Notes: generated from the sequence alone by a model not told the origin. A DNA stretch of 64,000 nucleotides from Castellaniella caeni NBRC 101664 (GCF_001592225.1 NZ_BCWN01000011.1:1-64000), one strand, 5' to 3'; counted from the first letter of the stretch, positions 1 to 10,127 are shown. A program made the numbers and translations.

Positions 1-830
1 TAGGTCGTGCGATCGAGCCCCACTTCGTCGAGTATCTTGGTGGAGATTTCTTCGATGGAGCGCGTGGTGGTGGACAGCCAGGGGATGTTTTCCATGCGCA
101 TCAGGCGTTCGGCGTCGGCCACTTCCTGGCGGCACTGCTTGAGCGACGCATAGGTGCTGTTGGGACGGCGTTCGTTGCGCACCTCGGCCAGGCGCTCGGG
201 CTGGATGGACAAACCAAACAGCTTGCGCCGGAACGGCAGCAGCGTGGCGGGCAGGGCGCCACGGTCGAAGTCTTCGGGGATGAGCGGGTAGTTGGCCGCC
301 TTGACCGCGTACTGCATGGCCAGATACAGGCTGGTGGGCGTCTTGCCGCAGCGCGACACACCCACGAGAATGACGTCGGCCTGTTCGAGCCCCTGTACGT
401 ACTGCCCGTCGTCGTGCGCCAGGCTGAAGTTGATGGCTTCGATGCGGTTGTTGTATTGCTTGCTGAGCCCGTTGGTGTGCGAACGCCCCACCGAGCCGCT
501 GGATTTCACCCCCAGCACGCCCTCGAGGTGCTGCACGAAGGCTCCGAAGAGATCGAGAAAGATGCAGGGAGCCTGGCGGATGCGCTCGGCGATGTCGGAT
601 TCGACCAGGGTGCTGAACACCAGGGGCGGCGGGCCGCCCTGGTCGGCGCGCTGGGCGATGCGCCGCGCGGCGGCGTCGGCCTTTTCGATGGAGTCGATGA
701 AGGGCAGGCGGATGGCCTGGAAGGGGATGCCCTCGAACTGCGAGAGCACGGCGTGGCTGAACGTCTCGGCGGTGATCCCGGTGCTGTCCGAGACGATGAA
801 AACGGGGCGTTCGATTGTGGAATCGGTCAT
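1..830 (-). CDS. ppsR: PEP synthase regulatory kinase/pyrophosphorylase (partial, 3' end off the left edge)
   Basis: This bifunctional regulator inactivates and reactivates PEP synthase by ADP-dependent phosphorylation and Pi-dependent dephosphorylation. About 276 codons are present, starting at the ATG on the minus strand at 830 ([18 protein letters not shown]). The N-terminal DUF299 signature SDSTG is at residues 14-18, and the nucleotide-binding loop [11 protein letters not shown] is at residues 156-166. The gene is divergent from ppsA with a 212-bp gap, the usual arrangement for this pair, so the target enzyme is its neighbour. The frame stays open to base 1, so the C-terminus is missing only because the window ends. 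Family assignment is firm. Confidence 0.95.
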   Translation of the reverse strand, partial: MTDSTIERPVFIVSDSTGITAETFSHAVLSQFEGIPFQAIRLPFIDSIEKADAAARRIAQRADQGGPPPLVFSTLVESDIAERIRQAPCIFLDLFGAFVQHLEGVLGVKSSGSVGRSHTNGLSKQYNNRIEAINFSLAHDDGQYVQGLEQADVILVGVSRCGKTPTSLYLAMQYAVKAANYPLIPEDFDRGALPATLLPFRRKLFGLSIQPERLAEVRNERRPNSTYASLKQCRQEVADAERLMRMENIPWLSTTTRSIEEISTKILDEVGLDRTT

Positions 831-1042
831 GGATTTTGAACCATCAAGCGTCAGAAACGGTACAATCCGCGAAGGTTACCAGTCGCCTGATGGGCAGGCA
901 AGGCTGGTTTGCCAGACGCATGTCCCCAGGCACCTTGGCTGCGCGCCTCGCCGCCGCGCCAAGGGCCTGGTTTCGTTCATCCCGCGATCGGGATGCGACG
1001 TGCACCCGGCAAACACGCTTTTTCTATCTCAAAGGTGACACT

Positions 1043-3421
1043 ATGTCGAATGTTGTATCTTTCGAGCGGCTCCGCATGTCGGACGTAGACTCGGTAGGAG
1101 GCAAAAACGCTTCACTGGGCGAAATGATCAGCCAGCTGGCCGACGCCGGGGTTCGGGTGCCGGGCGGTTTCGCCACCACGGCCGATGCCTTTCGCAACTT
1201 CCTGGAATCCACCGGCCTCGACGCGCGCATCAACGCCCGCCTCGACACGCTCGACGCCGACGATGTGCGCGAGCTGGCCAATGCCGGGGCCGAAATCCGC
1301 CAGTGGGTCATCGACACCCCGTTTCCGGCCGATTTCGAGCACGACGTGCGCGCCGCCTTTGCCCAGCTCGATGCCGATGGCAAGGGCTCGTTTGCCGTGC
1401 GCTCGTCGGCCACGGCCGAAGACCTGCCCGACGCCTCGTTTGCCGGTCAGCAGGAAACCTACCTCAACGTGGTGGGCATCGACGACGTGCTCGAAAAAAT
1501 CCGCCACGTCTTCGCCTCGCTGTACAACGACCGCGCCATCTCCTACCGCGTGCACAAGGGCTATGCCCACGCCGAAGTCGCGCTCTCGGCGGGCATCCAG
1601 CGCATGGTGCGCTCCGACAAGGGCAGCGCGGGCGTGATGTTCACGCTCGACACCGAATCCGGCTTCAAGGACGTGGTGTTCATCACCTCGTCCTACGGCC
1701 TGGGTGAAACCGTGGTGCAGGGCGCCGTCAACCCCGACGAGTTCTACGTCTTCAAGCCCACGCTGGCCTCGGGCCACTATCCCATCATCAGCCGGCGCAT
1801 CGGCTCCAAGCTGATCAAGATGGAATTCGACGAGCAGCGCACCTCGGGGCACGCCGTGCGCACGGTCGAAGTACCCGCTTCCGAACGCAACCGCTATTCG
1901 CTGACCGACGACGAGGTCATCGAACTCGCCCACTACGCCACCATCATCGAGAAGCACTACCAGCGGCCCATGGATATCGAATGGGGCCGCGACGGCATCG
2001 ACGGCAAACTCTACATCCTGCAGGCGCGCCCTGAAACCGTCAAATCGCAGCAAAGCCACCACGACGTGCAAGAGCGCTACCGCCTCAAGGCGACGGGCGA
2101 GGTGCTGGTGCGCGGTCGCGCCATCGGCCAGAAAATCGGCTCGGGCACGGTGCGTGTGGTGGCCGACGCTTCCGAAATGGACAAGGTGCGCCAGGGCGAC
2201 ATTCTCGTCACCGACATGACCGACCCCAACTGGGAACCGGTCATGAAGCTCGCCTCGGCCATCGTCACCAACCGGGGCGGGCGCACCTGCCACGCCGCCA
2301 TCATCGCGCGCGAGCTGGGTATTCCGGCAGTCGTGGGCTGCGCCGACGCCACCGACGTGCTCGCCAATGGCCGCGAAGTCACGGTATCTTGCGCCGAAGG
2401 CGACGAAGGCCACATCTACGACGGCCTCATCGAAACCGAAGTCGAAGAAGTGCGTTGGGGCCAGATGCCCGACATCGGCCTGAAAGTCATGATGAACGTC
2501 GGCAATCCGCAGCTGGCCTTCGACTTCTCGCAAATCCCCAACAGTGGGGTGGGGCTGGCGCGTCTTGAATTCATCATCAACAACAACATCAACGTGCACC
2601 CCAAGGCCGTACTCGACTACCCCAACGTCGATGGCGACCTGAAAAAGGCGGTCGAGTCCGCCGCGCGCGGCTATGCCAGCCCGCGCGCCTTCTTCGTCGA
2701 AAAACTGGCCGAAGGGGTGGCCACCATCGGTGCGGCCTTCTATCCCAAGCCCGTCATCGTGCGCCTGTCCGACTTCAAGTCCAACGAATACCGCAAGCTG
2801 GTGGGCGGCTCGCGCTACGAACCCGAAGAAGAAAACCCCATGCTGGGTTTCCGTGGGGCCTCGCGCTACATCGCCGAAGACTTCGCCGAGTGCTTCCGCA
2901 TGGAATGCGAAGCCCTTAAAAAAGTGCGCGACGAAATGGGCCTGACCAACGTCGAGATCATGGTGCCCTTCGTGCGCACATTGGGCCAGGCCAAACGCGT
3001 CATCGAACTGCTGGCCTCGCACGGCCTGAAGCGCGGCGATAACGGCCTGCGCCTCATCATGATGTGCGAGGTGCCGTCCAACGCCATTCTGGCCGAAGAC
3101 TTCCTGCAGTACTTCGACGGTTTCTCCATCGGCTCCAACGACATGACCCAGCTTACGCTGGGCCTCGACCGCGACTCCGGCATGGAACTGCTGGCCGCCG
3201 ACTTCGACGAGCGCGACCCCGCTGTGCAGTTCATGCTGCGACGGGCCATCCAGGCCTGCCTGAAGTCGGGCAAGTATGTCGGCATCTGCGGCCAGGGCCC
3301 CAGCGACCACCCTGATCTCGCACAGTGGCTGCGCGACGAAGGCATTCTGTCGATGTCGCTCAACCCGGACACGGTCGTCGATACCTGGCAGCGCCTGGCC
3401 AACACGGCCATTGCGGCCTGA
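1043..3421 (+). CDS. ppsA: phosphoenolpyruvate synthase
   Basis: The enzyme converts pyruvate, ATP and water to PEP, AMP and phosphate in gluconeogenesis. The 792-aa length matches the family. The order is an N-terminal ATP-grasp part (GGKNASLGE near residue 19), a swivelling phosphohistidine domain with [13 protein letters not shown] (phospho-His417) and a C-terminal TIM barrel with the catalytic cysteine in GICGQGPS (Cys749). The ATG at 1043 was chosen because AAAGG lies 8-12 bases upstream and because the protein then begins as the family does; the open frame runs further upstream but that part has no resemblance. It is divergent from its regulator ppsR. Confidence 0.97.
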   Translation: MSNVVSFERLRMSDVDSVGGKNASLGEMISQLADAGVRVPGGFATTADAFRNFLESTGLDARINARLDTLDADDVRELANAGAEIRQWVIDTPFPADFEHDVRAAFAQLDADGKGSFAVRSSATAEDLPDASFAGQQETYLNVVGIDDVLEKIRHVFASLYNDRAISYRVHKGYAHAEVALSAGIQRMVRSDKGSAGVMFTLDTESGFKDVVFITSSYGLGETVVQGAVNPDEFYVFKPTLASGHYPIISRRIGSKLIKMEFDEQRTSGHAVRTVEVPASERNRYSLTDDEVIELAHYATIIEKHYQRPMDIEWGRDGIDGKLYILQARPETVKSQQSHHDVQERYRLKATGEVLVRGRAIGQKIGSGTVRVVADASEMDKVRQGDILVTDMTDPNWEPVMKLASAIVTNRGGRTCHAAIIARELGIPAVVGCADATDVLANGREVTVSCAEGDEGHIYDGLIETEVEEVRWGQMPDIGLKVMMNVGNPQLAFDFSQIPNSGVGLARLEFIINNNINVHPKAVLDYPNVDGDLKKAVESAARGYASPRAFFVEKLAEGVATIGAAFYPKPVIVRLSDFKSNEYRKLVGGSRYEPEEENPMLGFRGASRYIAEDFAECFRMECEALKKVRDEMGLTNVEIMVPFVRTLGQAKRVIELLASHGLKRGDNGLRLIMMCEVPSNAILAEDFLQYFDGFSIGSNDMTQLTLGLDRDSGMELLAADFDERDPAVQFMLRRAIQACLKSGKYVGICGQGPSDHPDLAQWLRDEGILSMSLNPDTVVDTWQRLANTAIAA

Positions 3422-3438
3422 TCGATCCGCTCCGGTTT

Positions 3439-3462
3439 GCGGGCCCCGAACCCGGGGCCCGC
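3439..3462 (+). terminator. strong GC hairpin after ppsA
   Basis: A perfect 10-bp stem (left arm 3439-3448, right arm 3453-3462) with a 4-base loop begins 17 bases after the ppsA stop. No T-run follows, so it could be a Rho-assisted terminator or an RNA-stabilising 3' hairpin rather than a classical intrinsic terminator. Confidence 0.45.
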
Positions 3463-3552
3463 GCGGCAGGCCCGGGGTGCGTCAACCGGACGGATCCCGC
3501 CCGCCACACCGCGAGTACACTAGAGGCATATTCTGCCTCTTGCCTCATCGCC

Positions 3553-4311
3553 ATGCCGTATCACGCCCTCATTGCCTCGCCCTTGGGCGACATCCTGCTG
3601 CAAGCCGATGCCGTCAGCCTCACAGGCCTGTATTTCACCGATCAGCGCGACTGCCCGCACGTCGCGGGTCTGGCCGCCGTCGACCATGTGATCCGCCAAC
3701 CGTCGGCGGGCAGCCTGGACGGTCACGCAACCCGCACCTTCAAGGTGGTGCCGGTTACCGAAGCCGCCACGGGCGAGCTGTTTCCGCCGGTGGGCTCGGC
3801 GACCGGGACGCAGGTCGGTGTCGGCGCCAATCCCGGCGCTGATGTCGATACCGGTGCTGGTACTCATGCCAGTGCTGGCACTGGAACTGACGCCAATGCC
3901 GACGCCGTGGCGCCGGGCAGCGTGCGTCTGTTGCAGACCGACACGCCGCCCGCCGTGCAGGCACTTTTCGAACAGACGCGCCGCGAGCTGGATGAATACT
4001 GGCAAGGCCGCCGCCAGCACTTCGACGTCGTGCTCAGCCCCTCGGGCACCGCTTTTCAGAAGCAAGTCTGGCAGGCCCTGCTGCGGGTGCCCTGCGGGGC
4101 CACGCTGTCGTACGGTGAACTCGCCCAGGCCGCCGGCCTGGGGGCCGGGCATGGCCGGGCGGTGGGCGCCGCGGTCGGCAGCAACCCCATCAGCATCATC
4201 ATTCCCTGCCATCGCATCCTGGCGCGCAACGGCACCCTCAACGGCTACGGCGGCGGGCTCAACCGCAAGATCCGCCTGCTGCAGATCGAAGGCTTTCGCG
4301 TACAGGCCTGA
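3553..4311 (+). CDS. ogt: methylated-DNA--[protein]-cysteine S-methyltransferase with a low-complexity insert
   Basis: This suicide repair protein moves the alkyl group from O6-alkylguanine to its own cysteine. The C-terminal half has the complete catalytic domain: GTAFQKQVWQAL, LSYGELAQAAG, then IIPCHRIL with acceptor Cys219, and NGYGGGL. The N-terminal 50 residues (MPYHALIASPLGDILLQAD) match the small Ogt N-domain. Between the two lies an Ala/Gly/Asp/Thr-rich stretch (about residues 87-118) that makes the protein 252 aa instead of the usual 160-180. The ATG at 3553 was chosen because it begins the recognised domain. The gene is convergent with smpB. Confidence 0.9.
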   Translation: MPYHALIASPLGDILLQADAVSLTGLYFTDQRDCPHVAGLAAVDHVIRQPSAGSLDGHATRTFKVVPVTEAATGELFPPVGSATGTQVGVGANPGADVDTGAGTHASAGTGTDANADAVAPGSVRLLQTDTPPAVQALFEQTRRELDEYWQGRRQHFDVVLSPSGTAFQKQVWQALLRVPCGATLSYGELAQAAGLGAGHGRAVGAAVGSNPISIIIPCHRILARNGTLNGYGGGLNRKIRLLQIEGFRVQA

Positions 4312-4344
4312 GCGCCGCCGCAGCTCGCCCGCGAGACGCCGGGC

Positions 4345-4806
4345 TCAGTCTTTGTGCTGACGCGTGTCGTGCTTCATCAGGCGCTCTTTTTCGCGCGCCC
4401 AGTCTTTGTCGCGCTGCGTGTCGCGCTTGTCGTGCAGTTTCTTGCCACGGCCCAGGCCGAAATCCAGCTTGATGCGCCCGCCCTTGTAGTGCAAGTTGAG
4501 CGGCACCAGGGCGTAGCCGCGCTGTTCGACCTTGCCGATGAGCTTGCTGATTTCTTGTGCATGCAGCAGCAGCTTGCGCGTGCGCGTGGCATTGGGGTGG
4601 ATGTGCGTGGAGGCCGTGGGCAGCGGACTGATGTGCATGCCCAGTATCCAGAGCGCACCGTCGCGCACGATGACGTAGCTTTCTTTCAGCTGCACGTGCC
4701 CGGCGCGGATGGCCTTGACTTCCCAGCCTTCCAGCACCAGGCCCGCTTCGAAGCGCTCTTCGATGAAGTAGTCGTGGGTGGCTTTTCTGTTTTCAACGAT
4801 GCTCAT
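4345..4806 (-). CDS. smpB: SsrA (tmRNA)-binding protein
   Basis: SmpB binds tmRNA and delivers it to stalled ribosomes for trans-translation. The 153-aa protein has the family landmarks in order: [12 protein letters not shown] near the start, [12 protein letters not shown], the [11 protein letters not shown] stretch, and the basic C-terminal tail with [12 protein letters not shown] and [10 protein letters not shown]. The start at 4806 gives the normal family length. It is divergent from ratA with 115 bp between the start codons, the usual betaproteobacterial order. I saw no ssrA gene in the window. Confidence 0.97.
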   Translation of the reverse strand: MSIVENRKATHDYFIEERFEAGLVLEGWEVKAIRAGHVQLKESYVIVRDGALWILGMHISPLPTASTHIHPNATRTRKLLLHAQEISKLIGKVEQRGYALVPLNLHYKGGRIKLDFGLGRGKKLHDKRDTQRDKDWAREKERLMKHDTRQHKD

Positions 4807-4921
4807 AGGTCGGGCCAGGAAATCTCATACGTGTTTTCGCAGGGTACGACAGAGGATGAAGGCCCGCCGTCGCCGCACTGATAAAATCCTTACATTCTAG
4901 CTTAACCACCCCGATAGACTG

Positions 4922-5356
4922 ATGCATTCGATCCAACGCTCCGTGCTGGTTCCCTTTAGCTGCGAACAGATGTTCGATCTGGTGGCCGACGTGGCGCGGT
5001 ATCCTGAATTCATGCCCTGGTGCGGCGGCGCGACGGTGCAGTGGCACAACGAACAGGGCATGCAGGCCACTGTGCAGATTCATTTCGCCGGCATCCGCCA
5101 AAGCTTCACCACGCGCAATGATCACGAATACCCGCACAAGATCGTCTTTCATCTGGTGGACGGGCCGTTTTCCAATCTGACCGGGCACTGGGCCTTCCAG
5201 CCCCTGGGCAGCGACGGCTGCAAGGTGCTCTACACCATGGAATACGCCTTTTCCAGCCGGGCTCTGTCTGCGGTCGTGGGGCCGGTCTTCAACCGCATCG
5301 CCAGCAGTTTCATCGATTCGTTCACGCAACGGGCCTATGTCGTCTATGGGCGCTGA
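4922..5356 (+). CDS. ratA: RatA/PasT family START-domain protein
   Basis: This is a polyketide cyclase/START-fold protein of 144 aa beginning MHSIQRSVLVPFS, with the RYPEFMPWC and LTGHWAFQPL segments typical of RatA. In E. coli RatA binds the 50S subunit and blocks subunit joining; related proteins are coenzyme Q-binding COQ10 homologues, so the exact role here is open. It is followed by ratB with a short overlap and lies opposite smpB, the conserved neighbourhood of this family. Confidence 0.9.
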   Translation: MHSIQRSVLVPFSCEQMFDLVADVARYPEFMPWCGGATVQWHNEQGMQATVQIHFAGIRQSFTTRNDHEYPHKIVFHLVDGPFSNLTGHWAFQPLGSDGCKVLYTMEYAFSSRALSAVVGPVFNRIASSFIDSFTQRAYVVYGR

Positions 5357-5651
5357 CATGCAGGTGCAGATCGCTTTCGCCGCGCCCACCCGCATCTGGC
5401 GCCAGACGCTCGAAGTCGCGGCGGGCACCACGGTCGGGCAGGCGTTGGCCCAAAGCGGCTTTGCCCAGGCGTTTCCCGAATTCACCGACCAGCCGCTGGC
5501 CCTGGGCGTCTATGGCGAGCGCTGCGATGCCGGCCGCGTGTTGCAGCCCGGCGAGCGCGTCGAGCTCTACCGTCCCCTGGTGTTCGACCCCCTCGAATCG
5601 CGCCGCCGCCGCGCGGGGCACCGGCGTGGCAAGCGCCCGGCCACCCGCTGA
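5346..5651 (+). CDS. ratB: RatB/RnfH family ubiquitin-like protein
   Basis: This small protein of the RnfH/RatB family (beta-grasp fold) has VQIAFAAP, TLEVAAGTTVGQAL, VYGE and LQPGERVELYRPL, all typical of the family, and ends in a basic tail. Three in-frame ATGs (5337, 5346, 5358) could serve. I chose 5346 because its N-terminal spacing matches the E. coli protein; it overlaps the ratA stop by 11 bases, implying translational coupling. Molecular function is unknown; it is annotated as RnfH because it also neighbours rnf genes in some genomes. Confidence 0.85.
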   Translation: MGADMQVQIAFAAPTRIWRQTLEVAAGTTVGQALAQSGFAQAFPEFTDQPLALGVYGERCDAGRVLQPGERVELYRPLVFDPLESRRRRAGHRRGKRPATR

Positions 5652-5850
5652 CGATTGTCGTCCGCTTGACAGCGGTTCGCGGCGGACTGCTCTAAGGTTG
5701 GCTTGCCCCCGGGGCGCGCACGGCGGGCTGGTGCTACAGTGACCCCTGGTGCGCAAGGCCCGGCGCACGATGCCAGGGCCTGCGCGCCAGCGGGCGCCAC
5801 AAGCATCCGCTGGTCGCCCTATACTCATGACAGATCCGGAGACAAGCACC

Positions 5851-7005
5851 ATGGATTTTCGCCTCAGCGAAGAACAACAGGCCTTTGCGCATGCCGCGCG
5901 TGAATTCGCCCAGGGCGAGCTCGCACCGCACGCCGCCCAATGGGACGAAGAACACATTTTTCCGCGCGAGGCCTTCGCCAAGGCGGGCGAACTGGGCTTT
6001 TGCGCCATGTACGCGCCAGAAACCATCGGCGGGCTGGGCCTGCCGCGGCTGGACGCCACGCTGGTCTTCGAAGAAATGGCGGCGGTCGATCCCTCCACCG
6101 CGGCCTTCATCACCATCCACAACATGGCCACCTGGATGATCGGCACCTGGGCCCAGGCGCCCGTGCGCGACGTCTGGGGGCCGCAGCTGGCCAGCGGCGA
6201 GAAGCTGGCGTCCTACTGCCTCACCGAACCCGGCGCCGGTTCGGATGCCGCCTCGCTCACCACCAGCGCCCGCCGTTCGGGCGACCACTACGTGCTCAAC
6301 GGCGCCAAGGCCTTCATCTCGGGCGCGGGCGACACCGACGTGCTGGTGGTCATGGCGCGCACGGGTGGCGAGGGCGCGCGCGGCATCTCGGCGCTGGTCG
6401 TGCCCGCCGACAGCCAGGGCATCACCTACGGGCGCAAAGAAAACAAGATGGGCTGGAACAGCCAATCGACACGGCCCATCACCTTCGAAGACGTGCGCGT
6501 GCCACTGGAAAACCGCCTGGGCGAAGAAGGCGAGGGTTTCCGCTTCGCCATGAAAGGGCTGGACGGCGGGCGCATCAATATTGCCACGTGTTCGGTGGGG
6601 GCGGCGCAGGGGGCCTACGAGGCGGCGCGCCGCTATATGGGCGAGCGGCGCCAGTTTGGCCGGGCGCTGGCCGAATTCCAGGCCCTGCAGTTCAAGCTTG
6701 CCGATCTGCTGTCGAACATCGTCGCCTCGCGGCAGATGGTGCGTCTGGCGGCCAGCAAGCTCGATGAAAACGACCCGCAGGCCAGCGCCTACTGCGCCAT
6801 GGCCAAGCGTTTCGCCACCGACCTCTGCTTTCAGTCGTGTCTCGACGCCCAGCAGATCCACGGTGGCTACGGCTATCTCAAGGATTACCCGCTCGAGCGG
6901 CTGGTGCGCGACACGCGGGTGCACCAGATTCTCGAAGGCACGAACGAAATCATGCGCGTCATCGTGGCGCGCCACATCCTCACTCAAGGGGCCGATTTGC
7001 GATGA
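5851..7005 (+). CDS. acyl-CoA dehydrogenase, probably isobutyryl-CoA dehydrogenase
   Basis: This FAD-dependent dehydrogenase has 384 aa and would form an alpha,beta-double bond in a short acyl-CoA. Family motifs are present: CLTEPGAGSD (FAD/substrate), WNSQSTRPITFEDV, GERRQFGRALAEFQ, HGGYGYLKDYPLERLVRD, and the catalytic glutamate in ILEGTNEIM. GGAGA eight bases upstream supports the ATG at 5851 over 5827. The stop overlaps the next start as ATGA, and the two following genes are 3-hydroxyisobutyryl-CoA hydrolase and 3-hydroxyisobutyrate dehydrogenase. This context points to valine breakdown (ACAD8-like) rather than general beta-oxidation. Substrate is inferred from context only. Confidence 0.9.
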   Translation: MDFRLSEEQQAFAHAAREFAQGELAPHAAQWDEEHIFPREAFAKAGELGFCAMYAPETIGGLGLPRLDATLVFEEMAAVDPSTAAFITIHNMATWMIGTWAQAPVRDVWGPQLASGEKLASYCLTEPGAGSDAASLTTSARRSGDHYVLNGAKAFISGAGDTDVLVVMARTGGEGARGISALVVPADSQGITYGRKENKMGWNSQSTRPITFEDVRVPLENRLGEEGEGFRFAMKGLDGGRINIATCSVGAAQGAYEAARRYMGERRQFGRALAEFQALQFKLADLLSNIVASRQMVRLAASKLDENDPQASAYCAMAKRFATDLCFQSCLDAQQIHGGYGYLKDYPLERLVRDTRVHQILEGTNEIMRVIVARHILTQGADLR

Positions 7006-8180
7006 ATACGCCTGTCACTGAAGTTTCCCCAGAGGCCGCGGACGGCACGCCAGTCTTGTTCGACGAACTGCCCGCGGGCAATGGTCGGCGCATCGGCGTG
7101 GCCTTGCTCAACAGCCCGCAGACGCTCAACGGCCTGTCGCTCGACATGTGCCGCCTGCTGGCCGAACGCCTGCGGGCCTGGGAAGACGACCGCCGCATCG
7201 TGGCCGTGGTGCTGCGCGGGGCGGGCGACAAGGCCTTCTGCGCCGGAGGCGATCTGCAGGCCCTCTACAAAAGCATGCAAGAAGCGCCCGCCACCGACGC
7301 CTGGGCGAACGTGTATGCGCGCAGCTTCTTCGAAACCGAATACCGCCTCGACTACGCCATCCACCGCTATGCCAAGCCCCTTGTATGCTGGGGCAGCGGC
7401 ATCGTCATGGGCGGTGGCGTGGGGCTCATGCTGGGGGCCAGCCACCGGGTGGTCACCGACACCACGCGCTTTGCCATGCCCGAGGTCACCATCGGCCTGT
7501 TTCCCGACGTCGCGGGCACCTGGATGCTGGGCCGCCTGCCACCGGGCATTGGCACCTTCCTGGCCTTCACCGGGGCCCAGCTGGGGGCCGCCGACTGCCT
7601 GCACTACGGCCTGGCCGACCGCGCCTGCCCGGCACAGGGCTTCGATGCGTTCATGCAGGCCCTGCAAAGCACCGAATGGTCAGCAGCGGCCACCGAACAC
7701 GCCGCCCAGGTCGATCGCGCGCTGGCGGCCCAGCCGCTCGATGTGACGCAGCCAGGCCCCCTGCAGCGCCATGCCGAGACCATCCGTCAAGCCTGTCACC
7801 AGGCCGATTTTCTCGCCATTGCCAGCGCCATCGGCCAATGGAAGCGCGACCCCGACCCCTGGCTGTCGCGCGCGGCCCTCACGTTTCTGGCCGGTTCACC
7901 GGGCTCGGCGCGCCTGAGCCACAGCCTGCTGGCGCGCGTGCGCCACCTGTCGCTGGCCGACGCCTTTCGCGCCGAATACGTGGCGGCGCTGCACTGCTGC
8001 GCCGAACCCGATTTTCGCGAGGGCATCCGCGCCCTGCTGATCGACAAAGACAAAAAGCCGCGCTGGCGGCCCGCCACGCTCGAACAGGCCAGCAGCGACT
8101 GGGTACGGCGCTTTTTCGTCAGGCCCTGGCCCGCAGGCCAGGCGCACCCGCTGGCCGACCTGGAGTCCGCGGCACCCTGA
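7002..8180 (+). CDS. 3-hydroxyisobutyryl-CoA hydrolase (enoyl-CoA hydratase fold)
   Basis: The 392-aa protein belongs to the HIBCH branch of the crotonase family: the FCAGGDLQALY oxyanion-hole segment near residue 80, GGGVGLMLGASHRVV, and PEVTIGLFPDVAGTWML carrying the acidic residues typical of hydrolases, plus a long C-terminal part with SLADAFRAEY and GIRALLIDKDKKPRW that plain hydratases lack. It would release 3-hydroxyisobutyrate from its CoA ester in valine catabolism. It overlaps the upstream dehydrogenase by ATGA and precedes the matching 3-hydroxyisobutyrate dehydrogenase. Confidence 0.9.
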   Translation: MNTPVTEVSPEAADGTPVLFDELPAGNGRRIGVALLNSPQTLNGLSLDMCRLLAERLRAWEDDRRIVAVVLRGAGDKAFCAGGDLQALYKSMQEAPATDAWANVYARSFFETEYRLDYAIHRYAKPLVCWGSGIVMGGGVGLMLGASHRVVTDTTRFAMPEVTIGLFPDVAGTWMLGRLPPGIGTFLAFTGAQLGAADCLHYGLADRACPAQGFDAFMQALQSTEWSAAATEHAAQVDRALAAQPLDVTQPGPLQRHAETIRQACHQADFLAIASAIGQWKRDPDPWLSRAALTFLAGSPGSARLSHSLLARVRHLSLADAFRAEYVAALHCCAEPDFREGIRALLIDKDKKPRWRPATLEQASSDWVRRFFVRPWPAGQAHPLADLESAAP

Positions 8181-8242
8181 CGCGCCGCGCGGCGGCCATT
8201 CCACATTCCATCGTACCGACAACATTTTCAAGGAGACAGACG

Positions 8243-9142
8243 ATGAGTAGCACCATAGGTTTCATTGGCTTGGGCCACATGGGCGGCCCGATGGCGCAAA
8301 ACCTGCTGAAGGCCGGTCATACGCTCAAGGTATTCGACCTGGTTCCCCAGGCCCTGCAGGCCGCCGTCCAGGCGGGGGCCACCGCCTGCGCCTCGGCGAA
8401 AGAAGCCGTGGCCGGGGTCGATCTCATCGTCACCATGCTGCCCGCCAGCCGCCACGTCGAAGGCCTGTACCTGGGCAAGGACGGCCTGCTCGAGGCCATC
8501 GCCAAGGGTACGCTGGTGCTCGAATGCAGCACCATCGCGCCCGAGTCCGCCCGCAAGGTGTCCAAGGCCGCCGCCGAGCGAGGCATCCGCATGCTGGACG
8601 CGCCGGTCTCGGGCGGCACGGGCGGCGCAACGGCGGGCACGCTGACCTTCATCGTGGGCGGCGCCGATGCCGACCTCGAAGCCGCCATGCCCTATTTGCA
8701 AGTCATGGGCAAGAACATCTTCCACGCCGGCGATGCGGGGGCGGGGCAGGTGGCCAAGATATGCAACAACATGTTGCTTGGTATCCAGATGGCGGGCACC
8801 GCCGAGGCCCTGGCGCTGGGGGTGGCCAACGGGCTCGACCCCCAGACGCTGTCCGACATCATCGCCAAGAGCTCGGGGCGCAACTGGGCCACCGAACTCT
8901 ACAATCCCTGGCCCGGCGTCATGGAACACGCGCCGGCCTCGCACGATTACGAGGGCGGATTCGGCGTCGATCTCATGCTCAAAGATCTGGGCCTGGCGGC
9001 GGAAGCCTCGATGCAGGCGCGGGCCACGACCCCTCTGGGCGAACTCGCCCGCAACCTGTACGCGCTGCACAGCACGCAGGGGCATGGCAAGCTCGACTTC
9101 TCCAGCATCCTGAAGCTGTATCACCAGCCGAAGAAAGCCTGA
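8243..9142 (+). CDS. mmsB: 3-hydroxyisobutyrate dehydrogenase
   Basis: This NAD-dependent enzyme oxidises 3-hydroxyisobutyrate to methylmalonate semialdehyde. Its 299 aa show the Rossmann motif GFIGLGHMGGPMA (residues 6-18), the substrate loop DAPVSGG (119-125) and catalytic Lys172 in GQVAKICNN. AAGGAG at 8230-8235 is a strong ribosome-binding site for the ATG at 8243. It is the last gene of the valine operon; mmsA, the usual next step, is not in the window. A paralogue lies at 53238-54125. Confidence 0.93.
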   Translation: MSSTIGFIGLGHMGGPMAQNLLKAGHTLKVFDLVPQALQAAVQAGATACASAKEAVAGVDLIVTMLPASRHVEGLYLGKDGLLEAIAKGTLVLECSTIAPESARKVSKAAAERGIRMLDAPVSGGTGGATAGTLTFIVGGADADLEAAMPYLQVMGKNIFHAGDAGAGQVAKICNNMLLGIQMAGTAEALALGVANGLDPQTLSDIIAKSSGRNWATELYNPWPGVMEHAPASHDYEGGFGVDLMLKDLGLAAEASMQARATTPLGELARNLYALHSTQGHGKLDFSSILKLYHQPKKA

Positions 9143-9158
9143 TTCACCCGCGGCGGCG

Positions 9159-10127
9159 TCAGGCGTATTCCGCGCCGGGCGGCGCCTGCAGTGTGAGCCT
9201 GGGGCCGGTGGGGCTGCCCACGGCGTACTGCACGACGGGCCAGTCGGCCAGCGAGATTTCGGCGGCCAGTTGCAGGCAACCTTGTACGGCGCTGGCCTCG
9301 ATGATCCGGCCCACGGGGCGGCCGCTGACGTCGTCCGCGGCGAACAGGTCGCTGGCCGCCGACGGCGCCGGTGCATCCGCTGGCCAGGGCGCCGTGCCAC
9401 AGGCCATGCGCCGCTTGACGGTGCCGCGATAGTGGCTGCGGGCCACAACTTCCTGGCCGGGGTAGCAGCCCTTTTTGAAGTCGATGCTGCCGTTCAAGTC
9501 CAGGTTCAGCGCGTTGGGCAGGAAGCAGTCCTGGGTTTCGGCCTGGATCAAGGGCCAGCCGCTGGCGATGCGGGTGGCGGCCCAGACTGCCGCCAGGGGC
9601 GCGGTGGACAGGTCGTCGGCGGCGTTCGCCGCGCGCGGTTCGGCGGAGCCGTCCGCCGCTGGTTGGGCCGCATGGATGCGCCAGGCGGCGGGGGTGGCGG
9701 CGCGGGTGTGCGGCGCCATGACCCAGGTGTCGCCGTCAAGATCGACCCGCGTCCAGGCCGCCAGCGAGTGCAGGGCGGCGGGCAGGGCCGCCGCCCCCCA
9801 GGCGGCCGACACCTGCCGGGAGGCATCTACGCCGAGCGTGACCTTGGCGCGCAGGACGAAGCGCCGCAGCCGCTGCAGCAGGTCGTCCGCCAGGTTGGCC
9901 GCCACCATGAACTCGATGTGTTCGGGGGCGGCGAGCCAGAACACGCCGTTGGCCAGCAGGCGGCCTTGCGCCGTGCAGTAGCCCGCGGGGCGTGCGCTGT
10001 CCGCGGGCAGGCCTTGTACCGCGTTGCTCAGCTGACCATGCAGGAAGGCGCTTGCATCGGGCCCCTGGGCCCGCAAAATGGCGAGTCGGGGCAGGGCGCA
10101 GCGCCCCTCGGTGTCGATGATGCTCAT
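9159..10127 (-). CDS. ygfZ: YgfZ/GcvT-like folate-dependent Fe-S repair protein
   Basis: This tetrahydrofolate-binding protein (322 aa) supports assembly or repair of certain iron-sulfur enzymes. The diagnostic signature KGCYPGQEVVARSHYRG with its conserved cysteine is present, preceded by LNLDLNGSIDF. The N-terminus, LRAQGPDASAFLHGQLSNAVQ, fits the GcvT-type barrel. It is divergent from mltG across 138 bp, as in many betaproteobacteria. Confidence 0.92.
   Translation of the reverse strand: MSIIDTEGRCALPRLAILRAQGPDASAFLHGQLSNAVQGLPADSARPAGYCTAQGRLLANGVFWLAAPEHIEFMVAANLADDLLQRLRRFVLRAKVTLGVDASRQVSAAWGAAALPAALHSLAAWTRVDLDGDTWVMAPHTRAATPAAWRIHAAQPAADGSAEPRAANAADDLSTAPLAAVWAATRIASGWPLIQAETQDCFLPNALNLDLNGSIDFKKGCYPGQEVVARSHYRGTVKRRMACGTAPWPADAPAPSAASDLFAADDVSGRPVGRIIEASAVQGCLQLAAEISLADWPVVQYAVGSPTGPRLTLQAPPGAEYA

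Noticed and set aside
1112..3310. Long open frame (732 codons) on the strand opposite ppsA
   Set aside because: It is a mirror of the GC-rich codon use of ppsA. It has no recognisable domain and no ribosome-binding site, and ppsA is certain.
3439..3462. Classical intrinsic terminator after ppsA
   Set aside because: The stem is strong but no T-run follows, so it is listed only as a low-confidence hairpin.
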